DNA of 64,000 bases from Roridomyces roridus (lineage: Eukaryota; Basidiomycota; Agaricomycetes; Agaricales; Mycenaceae). The position numbers and the translations under genes are program-made. The notes beneath the pieces are model-generated. The model did no database searches. It was not told where the DNA came from and saw nothing but the letters and a program-made list of their open reading frames with translations. The stretch covers positions 1,550,001-1,614,000 of the forward strand of contig JARKIF010000001.1 in assembly GCA_029378245.1 (NCBI GenBank). The letters run 5' to 3'. Numbering within the stretch: position 1 is the stretch's first letter; every line of letters starts with the position of its first letter. This document shows positions 43,167 to 54,591 of this stretch, piece after piece.

Positions 43167-44193
43167 TTAAATGCCTGCTGGAAGAAAGAGAACAATTTTT
43201 TTTATTGAATCATCAAATACAAAATCACTATTGAACGAGGCACGTAAGGCACCAATGCACCCACGGCGAACCGTACCGTACCAACCTGCAAAGTAGAGTG
43301 CAGACGAGCGCGAGACGCCGCGAGCCTTGCACCGCGCAAACGAGACGGGATGAGAAAATTTGCTCATCCCGCTCCCTGATTCGTGGGCAGGCCCAGGGCC
43401 CGAACACCAATCCACCCGAGCACACCCAGTACTGTAGAGCGGTGCCCCGTCGTCAGCGGAGGAGGGAGAATGGGAGATGGAGGGCATGGTATTTGGGAGA
43501 GTTGGATGTGGGAGGCCTATGACTGCACAATCTCTGGCTCTGAGTCGAGTCGATGGAAATACGCCCGTAGCGCACGGCTGAAAGAGCTCGGCAGCCAGAT
43601 GGACCATGGGACCCAGATCCTTGGAGGCCGTCGGATACGAAGAGAATAACCCGTTCTGGAATGTTTCGCGGGAATATCGGTGGGGAAGGGGAGGAGGTAC
43701 ACGTAATGGTGTGGTGACCGAGTGCTTGTACTGAGCGGCGTTGGAAGAGAGGGTCGCCAATAAAGTGGTGTGTGGAGGTGCTTGTGCACCAATACCAGAG
43801 AAATGCGTGCGGAACTGGGTGGAGGAGCGAGGCTGGTGTGCCGCGTGCCCGAGGTCGAGTGCCAGATACGTGCGCGTCGTGTCTGGGGGTCAGAATAGCA
43901 TCATTGGACACGGGGCGGGGCACCGAAACGTTTGAGAGTCGAGGATAAAACTGGTGCAATCGACACGGGAGGATTCAAGCGGAGTTCAGCGTCAGCTACA
44001 TTGAAAGATGTCATTTTTTCGACCACAAAGGATCGGAGTCTAATGGCACGCACCGATGCGGATGCTTCACCAGAGCATCATAATTCCATCTGAGACCACC
44101 CAGCGAGACCGGCTGCATGTGTGGCAGCGTGATACCGCGGTGAGCTTGTCGAGCTTGGCGAAGTGGGTGGGATTGAGGGAGAGCACGTGTCAC
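43167..44193 (-). other. Possible minus-strand gene, structure unresolved
   Basis: Several overlapping minus-strand frames lack stops here (for example one with SLGGLRWNYDALVKHPH and a long Pro/Ser-rich one with VTTPLRVPPPLPHRYS). A GTGCGT donor follows KHPHR and an AG acceptor precedes DAELRLNPPVS, but no join I tried keeps one convincing frame, and no family is recognised. It may be a fast-evolving gene, a broken gene, or chance open frames. The 42986-43166 gap is the COQ3 upstream region. Confidence 0.25.
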
Positions 44194-44580
44194 ATTTCGT
44201 CACGCGCAACACAACGGAGCTGTTCGTGGCGAATCGGAATTACGAATCTTGGTTCTCATTTGCTGGGGCTTAACTCAGAACGGCAGTCGACCCCATCGAG
44301 TTAAACTTGGTATTTTCGGATCAGCCGCCAAGACAGATTTCTTGATATCTTTTACATTTCGATTTTTGGAGGAGCGCTGAAGCAAAAATTAGCGCTGGAA
44401 ACATGCTGCGAAATTCACAAATGGTATGGACAATCTCCCCTCTTTTTCCCCTCTCCTCCCTCTCCTCCCTCTTGATAAATTTTGATATATTCCCCGCTGA
44501 CAACAGACATAAACCATGAGCCCTGATGCACGCTGTTTGTCAATCGCTTTCAAATAGCCCTTTGTACCACCTCAAGTCAA
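44194..44580. other. Gene-free stretch upstream of the FunK1-type kinase
   Basis: AT-rich 387 bp with a CT-rich run near 44440-44470. It probably holds promoter and leader of the kinase gene; no coding or RNA signal is seen. Confidence 0.3.
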
Positions 44581-45694
44581 ATGAGCCATAGGCTCGTACC
44601 AACCCTCTTCCATACTGCGTCTCCCGCTCCGCATACGCCCTGCGACAACCTCAGCTTTACATTGGGTGATCTCCAATGGAGGCTTCGGTTAGGAGAAATA
44701 CGTTCGCAAAGATGTCGCACTGCTGGCCGTGGAACCATTGTTGCCGAGGCCATCGTCTTAACCAGCCCGGTCGAGGAATACAACGGGACAGATGTGGTCG
44801 TCAAATGGGTCTGGACTTCCAAAACGCACACGGCGGAAGCTGACTTGGTTCGTCATGCGCGGAATCTCGCGGAGACGGAGAACCCACACATGCTGGATCA
44901 TCTCCCACACTTCTTGTGCGTTGAAGAGGTGGAAATCGACCCCTCCGAAGACCTCGTTCTCCGCGTGGTAGTCCAAGAGCCTCTCGAGCCACTCGACGAT
45001 CCGAGACTGACTGGCGAAGAGCTGGCCAAAGCTTTCAAGGACATCTTCGAGTGTGCGTAGATTTTCTTTCTTTCGTCTTCGTGATATAACTTTGCGAGGA
45101 ACAGGCTATCGCTGGCTTGTCGAGGTCGCCAAGATTCTCCACCGCGACATCAGCGTCAGCAATCTTATGTACCGCCGCGGTAGAGATGGCCAGATTCATG
45201 GCGTCCTAAACGACTTCGACCTCTCGGTTTTCATCGACGAAGCCAATGTTCCTACGGCAGGCCAGCACATTGGCACAATCCCCTACATGGCCATGGACCT
45301 GCTCAAGCAGGAACCTCAGGTGCACCTTCCTCGCCACGACCTGGAATCCCTGATGTATGTGCTTGTGTTCCTCGTCTGTCAACTCAACAACGATACACCG
45401 CTACGTCGATGGAAGGATCTTGGGGTTGACATGATCACAGAATGCAGAGAAAAGTACACAGCCTTGTCCGAGGGATTTCCTGCGCCTCGGTCTGGCTTCG
45501 AGTGCTTTGCTTTTTGTCTTTTCAGATTGAATGAGATATTCTATCAAGGCATTTCATCTCGCAACCATGCCCATCACGTTCGACGCTTGGTAAACAAGGG
45601 TGTCCGCGGACTGCAGACCATGGATGTGGATGAAGAAACGTTGGGCGGCAAGGTGACTTTCGACACCTTCGCTTCAGCGTTGATATCTATGTAG
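44581..45694 (+). CDS. FunK1-type protein kinase
   Basis: Fungus-specific kinase of the FunK1 group. Two exons: exon 1 from ATG 44581 to about 45050, then a GTGCGT-AG intron of about 55 nt restoring FEC/YRWLVEVAKIL. Motifs: candidate ATP-site lysine in TDVVVKWVW, catalytic loop ILHRDISVSNLMYRR, DFG-type VLNDFDLSVF, activation segment GTIPYMAMDLL, then HLPRHDLESLMYVLVFLV, typical of FunK1. Length of about 350 residues is at the short end. Catalytic Lys, HRD Asp and DFD Asp are present, so it may be active, unlike the two kinase-like genes at 36-39 kb. Upstream exons are not excluded. Confidence 0.75.
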
Positions 45695-45939
45695 TTTAGG
45701 TTTGCCATGCCTTTTCCCCTGTCCGCGAAGATCTCATTCATCATCTCACCCAGTTGCTCTTTCCCAAGCCTTTGATTCGGCCTTCGATCGTTGATCTGCG
45801 TCCTGGTCCTCCATCCCGCGCCACGGGACAGGGACCTTGAACCCTTTCAGCGGCACAATGAGACGCGGCGGCGAAGGCACTGAAAGCTGGAAGGATTAAT
45901 GCTCAAATAAAAGTGTTCTCAATCACTAGGGGCAGTCAG
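45695..45939. other. Intergenic, 3' of the kinase gene
   Basis: Nothing recognisable beyond the kinase 3' flank. Confidence 0.3.
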
Positions 45940-46090
45940 AGTAGACAATTATTGCTGTTTTCATAAAAGTTGGACGAGGTGATCCGTCATCATTTTTGAG
46001 CTTTTGATCTGCCCCGCTAAATGCGCTAAATAAAGCGGGTAGCGCCGACAAGCGGCAAGGCCCGCTACCTGGCGTAGACAATTGTTGTAC
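45940..46090. repeat. Small hairpin element flanked by direct repeats
   Basis: GTAGACAATT.TTG occurs at 45943 and 46073 in the same orientation. Between them is a GC-rich inverted repeat (AGCGGGTAGCG facing CCCGCTACC) at 46034-46070. The layout resembles a very short non-autonomous (MITE-like) insertion. Only 60 bp separate it from the end of the next coding fragment. Confidence 0.4.
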
Positions 46091-46155
46091 TTTGCGCTCG
46101 TAACACATAAAAAAGGTTTATTTCTTGGAGATGAAGAATCTAAATTAATGTATTT

Positions 46156-46342
46156 CTACTCTGCACGCGCTTTCTTGGAAGGCGACAAGTCGTCGAATGC
46201 ATCGTCCACCTCAACCCGAGGACGAATGACAGCAGTCGGCGTCGACGGCCCGGCCACTTCACCAGCAGGGACCTCGGGCGTCCATGGCTCACCATCACCC
46301 TCATCCAAGATCGTAAGCTTCTCGATATCCACGTGGTAAATC
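46156..46342 (-). pseudogene. Last exon of a gene split by the KDZ element
   Basis: Reads IYHVDIEKLTILDEGDGEPW, a Pro/Val/Thr linker, and ends SPSKKARAE stop at 46156. There is no sensible start of its own. Its 5' exons lie on the same strand at 62098-63259, beyond the 15.76-kb element. Joining ...NPRFLDPK (exon end 62161) to IYHVDIEKL across the empty target site gives a continuous frame. Confidence 0.75.
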
Positions 46343-46343
46343 T
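46337..46343. repeat. Left 7-bp target-site duplication of the KDZ element
   Basis: TAAATCT, identical and in direct orientation to 62099-62105. On the coding (minus) strand it is AGATTTA: the acceptor AG plus the first bases of the exon. Confidence 0.8.
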
Positions 46344-46431
46344 CACCCGTAGTTGTAGGCAACAGGGTAGTGACATGGCTGTAGCCATGATGTCAATTGT
46401 CTCAAACCACGGCTCTAGCCATGGCATGGCC
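46344..46431 (+). repeat. Left terminal inverted repeat of the KDZ element
   Basis: Begins CACCCGTAGTTGTAG and includes the 14-bp palindrome ATGGCTGTAGCCAT and the near-palindrome ACGGCTCTAGCCAT. Inverted partner at 62010-62098. Confidence 0.75.
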
Positions 46432-46609
46432 AGAACCATTATCCACACTCTCGCAGCCTATTCCCCTGCGCTAGACATGTATATACCGCTCCCCTCGGAA
46501 TTCCTGTCAATATTATTAATCTAAATAGAAGGACAGTTAACCCATTAATATTCTAAATAATTGACCAAAAAATTGAAACAAGGGTATTTCGAGACGTCGG
46601 CAACGGCTA

Positions 46610-49600
46610 TCAGTCGCTCGTCGCTGCTGCCGCCGCGTGGCTGCGCGTCCGCCGCACGACAGTCTCCGCCCCCGCCCCCTCTGCATCCTCCATTTCCTCC
46701 AGGCCCACAGTTGGTGCGCTATCCATACTGTGGCCATCCAAGATCTCGCGATACGTCGTACCATCCTGGCGCACTGCTTCCTTCACCGCCGTCGCCATTG
46801 ACCGACTCCACCCAGCGTGAAAAGCCTCGGCAATCCTCCGGTGCACCGAGACCTGCCGCAGTCCGTATGCACATACCCCCGCCCTCACCTCCCCACTCGC
46901 CTCCGTCCGCAGGTTCAGCTCATGACCCCACTTCTCCTGCACAAAACGAAGCATACGTAGTGTCCTCCGCATCTCTTCCCGCAAGAGCTCCACCTCCTCG
47001 ACCCATCGATCTTGTCGCACGCGCGCCTTCGACCACTCCACCCGGACAGCTATTCCGTCGTTAGCATCAGCGCCTCAGGCAACGTAGAAACACTTACAAT
47101 CATGCAGCGCTTCGTTGTCATCCTCCTGTGGGCCGCCGCCAACAGTCCAGATCCACGAGAACCCTTTCTTCAGCGTCTCGTTCCGCGACTTCTTAGCCCC
47201 ATGCAGTGCGAGCTTCTTCCGCGATGCTGCATCGCTCTCCTCCTCTACCCCCACACTCATATCCTCGTGCCGAAGCTCCTTGTACTGAGGAGCATGGTCC
47301 TCCCCCTTCAATGCAATCAACGCGCTTCTTGCCTGGCGGTATTTGCTCGCCACTCGTGCGATCCGATCTCCCACACGACCTATCAGCGTCGCAGACCGCG
47401 TCGAGCCCCGCTGCCCCACCACATTGGCGTTACGCCAAGTGATGAGAAAGCGCTGCGTGTGGAGACGCGCGCGGAGGTCCTGCAGGGCGTCGGCACACTG
47501 CCCCTCCCGTAAGCGTGCCTCCATCGAAGCCAGACCCGGACGACACCCGCTGCGTCGCTGGTCCACGGACAACTCTGACGGTAACCAAAGCTTCATGTCC
47601 TCGGCCTTTGGCGGTGCCACATTAGGATCCCGCCTCTCCTCCGCCGCCCGCCAAAGTAACGTCACGCAGGGCATGAACGTCTCTTGCAGCGACTCGAAGG
47701 CACGGAGCTTGATTAAGAGCGCCCGTCGCAACTCCTGGATCTGGTCAGAGCGCTCCGCAGTCACCAATGTGACGCCCTTGACCTCGGAGCGGATACGCCG
47801 CCTGCAAGCAGGTCAATCACACGTTTGCAAATGTAAGATCGGAAGCTTACTGCGTGTCCTCCAGCTGAAGTCCCGCTTTGATGAAAGCGGGGGCGGTGGT
47901 CTGCGTCGCGCTTGTCGGCGTACGACCCTCCGCAGCCTCGGCAGCATCCTCATCCTTCAGCTCTCTCAACGCCCTAGCCTCAGTGACCCCACCTGCGTGC
48001 CATCAGACGCTTCTCATATTCAGAAGTCGAGATGGACGTACCGCTCGCGATTCTCAGCATATATGGATTGGGCTGCGAGTGATCCCGCTCCCAATCCCGA
48101 ATCTGCTTGAGCCACCCCTTCCGCAGATCCTTGTCGAGCGTCGAATCCACCTCTGTGAAATTCTCGACTTGCTTGTTACGCTCCCCGATGGCTATGATGA
48201 GCTTGCGAGAAAGGAGATCCCCTTGAAACGGCGACATCAGCTGCGCACTAGACCAAAAGGCGACAAAGATATGCTTACCCTCCTTGACGTTCTTCTCGAA
48301 ATTCAGGTGGTCCACCTTGTTTTCAATCGCGTCTTGCCGTGCGCCTTCCCCCATCTCCTTGGTCGCATACCCCACAGGATTCAGGACCGACCACGTCCGC
48401 TCGATTCCCTCCCCATCCGTACGACCCACACCCTTCGCAAAACTCAGGGAATTCTCCATCTGGCAGCTCGCCTCGTGGGCTGCCGCGTGCCACACGGGCA
48501 GTACGTACTGGATGTCGAAATTCTTGAGCTCCGTCGACACCGGTGTTGTCTTGGCGATCCTTTCTGCCCGCGCAGCCAGATTGACTTTCCACTGACAGGC
48601 AATGTCATAGGAAATAGCGACGAAGAGAACGGCCACGCCGGTAAGTGCTGAAAGAAGTATGTAGTCCATATTGGAGTATCTGTAGTATTCTATCAGTCGC
48701 TGCAGCCGTACAGCATTCGGAGGGGGGACTGACCGTTCTCCCTTCTGCAAATCACCCATACCCAGCGGGCGTACAACGCCATGGCGCGCACAAACGCAGC
48801 CTCCGACACCTGAGACGCGCAGCCCAGTCGTTACACGCGTATCCTTTTGAAGCAAGGCCGCAAACGCAATACATGAGCTTACCTACCAGGGTATGTCAGT
48901 AACGAGCACAGCGAATCTCGAGGTTACTTACGTCCTTCTCGGCAACATATGTCCGGAGATGCTCCTTGTAAGGGTCGGCGTCCACGAAATAGGCTTGTCC
49001 GGCTCCGAGTGCGGGATTATGCCGTTCGTTTGCTCGCAGTCGGTTCTTCAAACGGAAGTTGGCGTCAAGGGCCACAAGTAACATATACAGAAATCTGTGG
49101 CCCATGTCAGCTTTGTCAGGAATCATAAAACGCGCACGGACTTACCGATAGCGCGCATGGACCTTTTCCCATCCATCCGGTAAATTCATGCCGCGATGCG
49201 GACACGTCCAGCAAAGGACAGCCATCCCACCGGGCTTAACGAGTCGCAAACCGTCGTCCATCTGAGCCCATCCGGCTCTGGCGGCTTGCTGCAGGTAGTT
49301 GTATTGCCGAGTCATTCTCCCAAACTCTTTGTAACGATCCTGGCAAAATACAATGAGTTTTGGGAAGCTTAACAACGGATATGAAGAGCTTACTGGTACA
49401 CCGCCCAATATAATTGGATTCGTCATTCGTTCCAGCGTACCAATGTAATCGTGGACACTGACGTTCCCCACCACATTCAGCAACCGAAAGTGCTCCAGCG
49501 CGCGGAGCGTCGCGCAAGTCGCTGGATCGGTGACCGTGGCCGGATACCATGCATTGTCGATCAGCTGATTGACGTTGCTCGTCGAGTTCCATGGTCGGCA

Positions 49601-50435
49601 AGCGCAGTATCGGACGTCGAGGGTAAAGATGCCGTGGATATCCAGCACGACCATGCAGCGCACAGAGCTCGGTTTACTGCATGGGAATCCATGGTGTCCC
49701 AGCTGATACACCAGCCGCACCCCGGGTAGCTTTCCCTCTCGTCGCTCTGCTGCAGTGCGCGCCGCGGTTTCTGCAGAGCTGCATAGCTGCGCATCCTCCC
49801 AGTGGCTTCCGTTCCATTCCTATACGTAGTTAGCCATCGCTGCCTGCCTAGACGAGGATTCACATACCTTCACGCGATGCAGCGGGTTGAGCTGATGTCG
49901 ATCTCGGAGACATGTCTCGCATTGAAGATATTCGCCACACTCGACGCAACGGAACAGGCGTTCATCGTCGCGGCGAGGGCTTCCACAGGGTTCACACTGG
50001 GGGTTGCTGCCAATGTGATGTCGCCGCATGATTCGGTCGAGGAAGGCTTGCGAGTGAGGGCGCCATGTACCCATTGGGTCGTCCTGCAGCATATAAGTCC
50101 CATGTATACGACGAAGGCCTGTCAGGACTCACCGAAGTCTCGTAACGCTTACGCTTGCTCGATCCCTCGTCCTCCTCGCCCAGCTCCAACGAGGATATAG
50201 TGTCGGCCAAAGCCTCCGTGCTCGCGTCATCCTCTTCCACCGGCGTCCAATCTGCCAAATCATCCACCAGGTCGCTCGGCTGAAGGGCGCGCGCCCGCTT
50301 CTTTTGAGGCCGTACGTTTGAGAGCTGAGTGTGGGTCCGCCTGCCATCCGTGGAAATTTCGATCGCAGTGTCGGCGACAATTCGGCGCTCCTCTGCCTCG
50401 AAGTGCACAGTGTCGTCAAGCCGGCGAGGAGGCAT
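46610..50435 (-). CDS. KDZ (Kyakuja-Dileera-Zisupton) transposase
   Basis: DDE-type (RNase H-fold) transposase of about 1,000 residues in roughly ten exons. Start MPPRRLDDTVHFEAEERRIV at 50435. The N-terminal CxC2 zinc cluster reads CEPCGSPRRDDERLFRCVEC, LQCETCLRDRH, PLHRVK, LVYQLGHHGFPC. The core reads MNLPDGWE, FLYMLLVALDANFRLKNR (first Asp, about 49060), GLRVSGVGGCVCARHGVVRPLG, VAISYDIACQWKVN (second Asp, about 48600), WHAAAHEASCQMENS, and GRTDGEGIERTWSVLNPVGYATKE (catalytic Glu, about 48400). The C-terminus is a helical Arg-rich tail ending HAAAAATSD. All three acidic residues are present and I found no frame break, so the enzyme may be functional. Confidence 0.93.
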
Positions 50436-50655
50436 GGTGGTCGCTTGCGAAAAGAAGGGGTCCGTGCAGCCGAGCCATCTGTGCGCGCGTTTCGTCGGTG
50501 TTGGTAACGAGTAAGCGAGAATGATGGCGCTTGTTTTGATGTGATGGATAGTGATGCCGACTCCAGAGGCACACAGCAGCCCACAGCGCAGGGAACGAAT
50601 ACAAATGAAAGTAGAATGATACAGGCAAAGGAGAGCAAGTAGAATAGTCCAGGTT

Positions 50656-51976
50656 TCAATTTTGCACCGTGTCCTGTCCGTCCCCGTTAACCTCCTCGTC
50701 CGCATCCTCTGAATCGCACAAGCAGCCCCGACAGAGCAGGATATGCTCCCCGTCAGGGCGAGACACCGCGCGTACTGTGATCACAGGATCAGGTGTCCAG
50801 CACGGCTGGCCACCGTGGCCGAGCTGGTGGATGTAGCCCGCGTCGTCGAGAGTGGCATTCACCCAATGGTTGTCGACCCATTTCTGTAGAACGTGAGTAG
50901 GTGAGCCATTCAGATGAGAAGATGAGACGTACCTGGAGGCCGTGAAACGGTTCTTGCTCGTGCAGGACTTTGACGCAGTGCTCGCAGGAGGGAAGGCCGC
51001 CAAAACACGCCTCTCGACAACGGTAGAGGGGGGAGGTTGGAGAACGAGTGAGTCTGCACCACCCGCAGCAGACCGGCGCGTCCTCGTTGCCATACATCGT
51101 ACGATACCGTTCTCGCGCAGCATTGACGATAACGGGGTCCTTGAGAAATTGCCGAAGTCGGACATCCATGATTTCGATGTCCTCGGCGGTGGCTGGATCG
51201 TAGATGATCTCGACCATCTCCCTGAGGACACGGGCGTTTTCAAAGGTGGCGTCGAGAGTCGTCATATCGGGCAAGTACGATGGATGAGGGAGAGAGGGAA
51301 ATTTTGATTCGTCATCTATCTGGAAACACAAAACACGCGCGACGAATCACCAGGAATCACCTGCTCAAAGTTTAGCGCGAGGAACGCGATGAGCATCTGA
51401 TTGGCGTGGCCACGACCACCGCTCCACTGCCTCCCCATCTGCGTACTCGCCCAAATAGACCGCGTCCGACACCGTCTTGCATGTCTTGACATGCCCTGCC
51501 TGGTGCAGCGGCGTGAGCGACTTGTTTTTGCTGAGACTGAGGGTATTTAGTAGGCGCGTCGGTCATTAGCATGCTGTACATACATAGAAGGCCGCCTGCA
51601 CGTTCTATCATAGCTGATCACAGCCGGGAACCTAGGACCGTTGGGGAGCAAAGAATCCACAGTCCAAAAACTGAGGGCCGCTGTAAATACATTGAGTGCC
51701 AAAAAAAAACAGCGGAGGGCACTGAGTCTGACCTTTCTCGCCTTGCTGCGGGTGCACGTCGAGCGCCAAGACCTCTCCTCCACGCGGCAGCCCAGACTCG
51801 AGAGACGGTATGTCCTCTTCATCTTCGCTATCGCTCACCGCATCCCCTAGGGCCGGCATTTCGTCCTCGCTGTTGTCCGGGACCTCGGCGGAGGCTGTGA
51901 CTACCACAGACTGGTCGGGGTCACGTAGGTGGTGACTGGTGTCGGCGTTCGGGCTTTTGTCCTTTGTGATAGGCAT
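50656..51976 (-). CDS. KDZ-associated cysteine-cluster protein, with one frame break
   Basis: Acidic head (DNSEDEMPALGDAVSDSEDEED), then LALDVHPQQGEK, FPAVISYDRT, LSKNKSLTPLHQAGHVKTCKTV, GHANQMLIAFLALNFEQ, and a zinc-type cluster CCGWCRLTRSP, YRCREACFGGLPSCEHCVK, PFHGLQ/KWVDNHWVNATLDD, HQLGHGGQPC, ending GQDTVQN. The cluster layout (paired Cys, H-P-x-H, W-N-x-T-L, LGHxGxPC) parallels the CxC2 cluster of the transposase, so it may bind element ends or partner with the transposase (inference). One surplus base near 51420 breaks the frame between DGEAVE and GGRGHANQM. The start at 51976 is ambiguous with an in-frame Met about 66 bp upstream. Confidence 0.7.
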
Positions 51977-52119
51977 GTAGAGAAGAGCGTCGGCAGGAGT
52001 ATTACTTTTTGATGGTGATGCGCGCGAATGCGACTCGTGCATGCATTTAAAACTGATTGCTGGCTGGAGAAAAGAAGGCAAATCGGCTCGAGTCCCTGCT
52101 GCTACTCGCCACACCTGAA

Positions 52120-53560
52120 ATGCCTCTCTTCCACAAAGGTCAGTAGGCGTAATCTGGGCATTCGTGTCACTTACCACTAAAACAGATCTGCCCGCGGCCC
52201 AACGCGATGGCCGCCAACTCACCCTACCGCCCTGGTCAAAACAGGTCACCAAAGCTCGGCTCATGTTCGACCTTTTCGAGAGGCTTCGCACGCTCAACAA
52301 GCTAGAGAAGCCCATCCCTGATGACGTCGATGTCATGCTCATCGAGGACGAAGACGAGTTTCCCCATGATTCCCCGCCCTACGTACTCGCCATGGTGACA
52401 AGCAAGGACGGTAGCAAGGCTCTTGGTAGCGTTCTGCGTGGTCACTCGGCACGCCTCCGCGGAGAGCCGATGATTCCAGGAGGAGCGGCGGAGTTTCCGC
52501 GCGATTATGCGCCTCGGCCTGCGTGGACAGACGACGACCTACAGCGCCAAGACACCTGGTGTGATGATGACAAGGTCTACACTCGCACCCATGCCATTCA
52601 AGAGGGCTTCGAGGTGCAGAGCTGGGACGCAAAGTGAGTTGACGCTAATGAAAGACCCTTTGTCGTCAGATCCATGCTGATTTGCTGCCACAGAACTCTC
52701 TTGCCCTTGGTTGATCGTACGGGGCTGGTTATGCTCGTCGGGGTGGGGTTGCCTCAGGATGAAGGGGCGGCGTCCATCGTGGAGCAGGCGAGCATGGCTT
52801 GTCTCAATGGCGCGGGGTACTACCTTCAGGGGGCTCCGGAGGGGACGTTCCTTTCGGTCACGGCGGGGCTGCAGTATCTTGCCGACGGGGTGAGCATTCC
52901 AAGTTATCCCATTCGACGAGAAGTTGAGGCATCTACCAGTCCGCACAAGACGTTGGAGCAGAGACCATGGCCGACTTCCTTGCGTTGGATGCCGTCATGA
53001 AGAGCACCGCAATCGGCGACTTGCTCCGTTACACTCACGGTCAGTATTACTCTCACGTCGTGCTTCTCCTTCTCCTCTTCTCTGAACCACTGCACGCAGA
53101 CGCCTTCAAGAAATCTTCCCCCAAAGGCTACGACATCGTCATCGCACTGCACGAACGCCTTTACACCGCACACCCATCTCTACATCGGGTGTCTCCTGGG
53201 CCTTGGACCAACATCACCATCGACCTCGGTCCCCAGACGGTGACGATTCCAGACATTCCCCGCGGCCCTATCTGCCGCTGGTGGTGGATTTGCGTCACCG
53301 CCCTCGGCACTTTTGACCACAAGCGCGGCGGCCATTTGATCGAATGGGATTCTGCCAAGATGTTTGAATTCCCAGCCGGTGGTTCCTTCCTGATACCCCC
53401 GCTGATGCGCTGTTCGATTGCTGCCATCCAACCTGGAGAAACGCGGTATTCTATCACACAGTACACGGTTCCCCCTCCTGGTTGGTATCGCTGGCCGGAG
53501 GCTACTCACGTTTTCTCGACAATGGATGAGTTGCGGAGGAAGGCAAAAACTACTACCTAG
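52120..53560 (+). CDS. TET/JBP-like dioxygenase homologue with lost metal-binding residues
   Basis: Five exons (52120-52138, 52186-52633, 52694-52889, 52940-53039, 53100-53560) give 407 residues, frame intact. The C-terminal part has the double-stranded beta-helix pattern of fungal TET/JBP 2-oxoglutarate oxygenases: ITIDLGPQTVTI, ICVTALGTFDHKRGGHLIEWD, FEFPAGGSFLIPP, IQPGETRYSITQY. In active members the strand after the first block carries HxD and the one before GETRYS ends with a His; here these read TIPDIPRGP and PPLMRCSIAAI, so neither His is present, while the 2-oxoglutarate-contacting Arg of GETRYS remains. I infer a pseudo-enzyme. The N-terminal 250 residues are family-specific and unassigned. 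Transcribed away from the transposase. Confidence 0.75.
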
Positions 53561-53659
53561 TTACCACTGCGAATATATCTGTTTCTCGCCAATCGTTGAC
53601 GGTGATCAGTCACCATGTGGCCTTGTGATCGTCTTGACTCCTGCGCTCTTGGCTTCTCG

Positions 53660-54591
53660 ATGTCGTTCACCAGCGGCAATCCCGACGAATGGCCTTTGCA
53701 ACCCCGCGAGCTCGTCGCTGCAGTTGGTATGTGGCCCAAAGACCCGTTATCATATATTGACCGTACATGTAGGGCATCCGTTCAAACTCAATGACGACGG
53801 CATCATCCAGCTGAGCCCATCCTCGAAGCAATCTATCGGGCAAGCCATTCGCAAAAAGCGCCAGCAACCCAGTATTCGCCCGCAGCCACGCAAGGAGGAT
53901 CCCGCCGAACAGAAAAGGAAGGCTCGTGACGCCCGCAAACTGGCCACCTTCAAGGCTATGCAAGCCCGTATCGCAGAGGAGGAGTGCGCCGAGCGCGTGA
54001 AAGCGGAGGAGCGTGCCGAGCGTGCCAGGCGCACACGGGCTGCTCGTGCGGACGCCAAGTTTGCGAGTGAGATGCTCTATTTTCGCCGTACCGCACCCCT
54101 TCGTCTGGTCCGTCGGCGTGGGCGTGTCCCAGCCGACGACGACCAGGATGTTGTCGTCTCCACCTCTCCATCCACTGCCCCCCTCGCCTTCACCTCCCCA
54201 TCCACTCCAGCAGCCGCGGTTGAGAGGTCGTACTACCTCACGCTCGACCGCCCGCCGGATCTCCCGGAATGTAAATCGCACCACCGCTGCGATATATGCT
54301 TGGGGCCTAAGTCCCACCCGGTCTCGTACGTCGTAATTGATGTCTCCCGCGCCATACTCACTGTGTCTTCGCAGATATAGGTGCGGCCATAGCCACTGTT
54401 ACGTGTGCATTCGCGCGTGGCTCGAGAAGAACGGGGAATGCCCATTGTGCCGGCAGGTCATGGAGCACGAACCTTTCCGCCATTACGGGGAGGAGGATTC
54501 GATGAGGAACGATTATCCCGAGTGGCGCGACTTGAGTTCGGTCGATTACAGCTGGGCGGGTCTTCAGTTTCCTCGTCGCCGTGTGCATTAG
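53660..54591 (+). CDS. RING-finger protein with Arg/Lys-rich coiled coil
   Basis: Three exons (53660-53726, 53773-54325, 54375-54591), 278 residues, frame intact. MSFTSGNPDEWPLQPRELVAAV head, a basic coiled coil (KRKARDARKLATF, EEECAERVKAEERAERARR), then RING-HC: CDICLGPKSHPVSYRCGHSHCYVCIRAWLEK..CPLC with all eight ligands, and a tail PFRHYGEEDSM, DYSWAGLQFP. Likely E3 ubiquitin ligase. The tail after the RING is as conserved-looking as the RING itself. The coding start is 100 bp after the TET/JBP-like stop, same strand, so the two may share a transcript region. Confidence 0.82.

Noticed and set aside
46140..46448. 102-residue frame spanning the transposon's left end
   Set aside because: It crosses the target duplication and inverted repeat in a frame unrelated to either the interrupted gene or the transposase.
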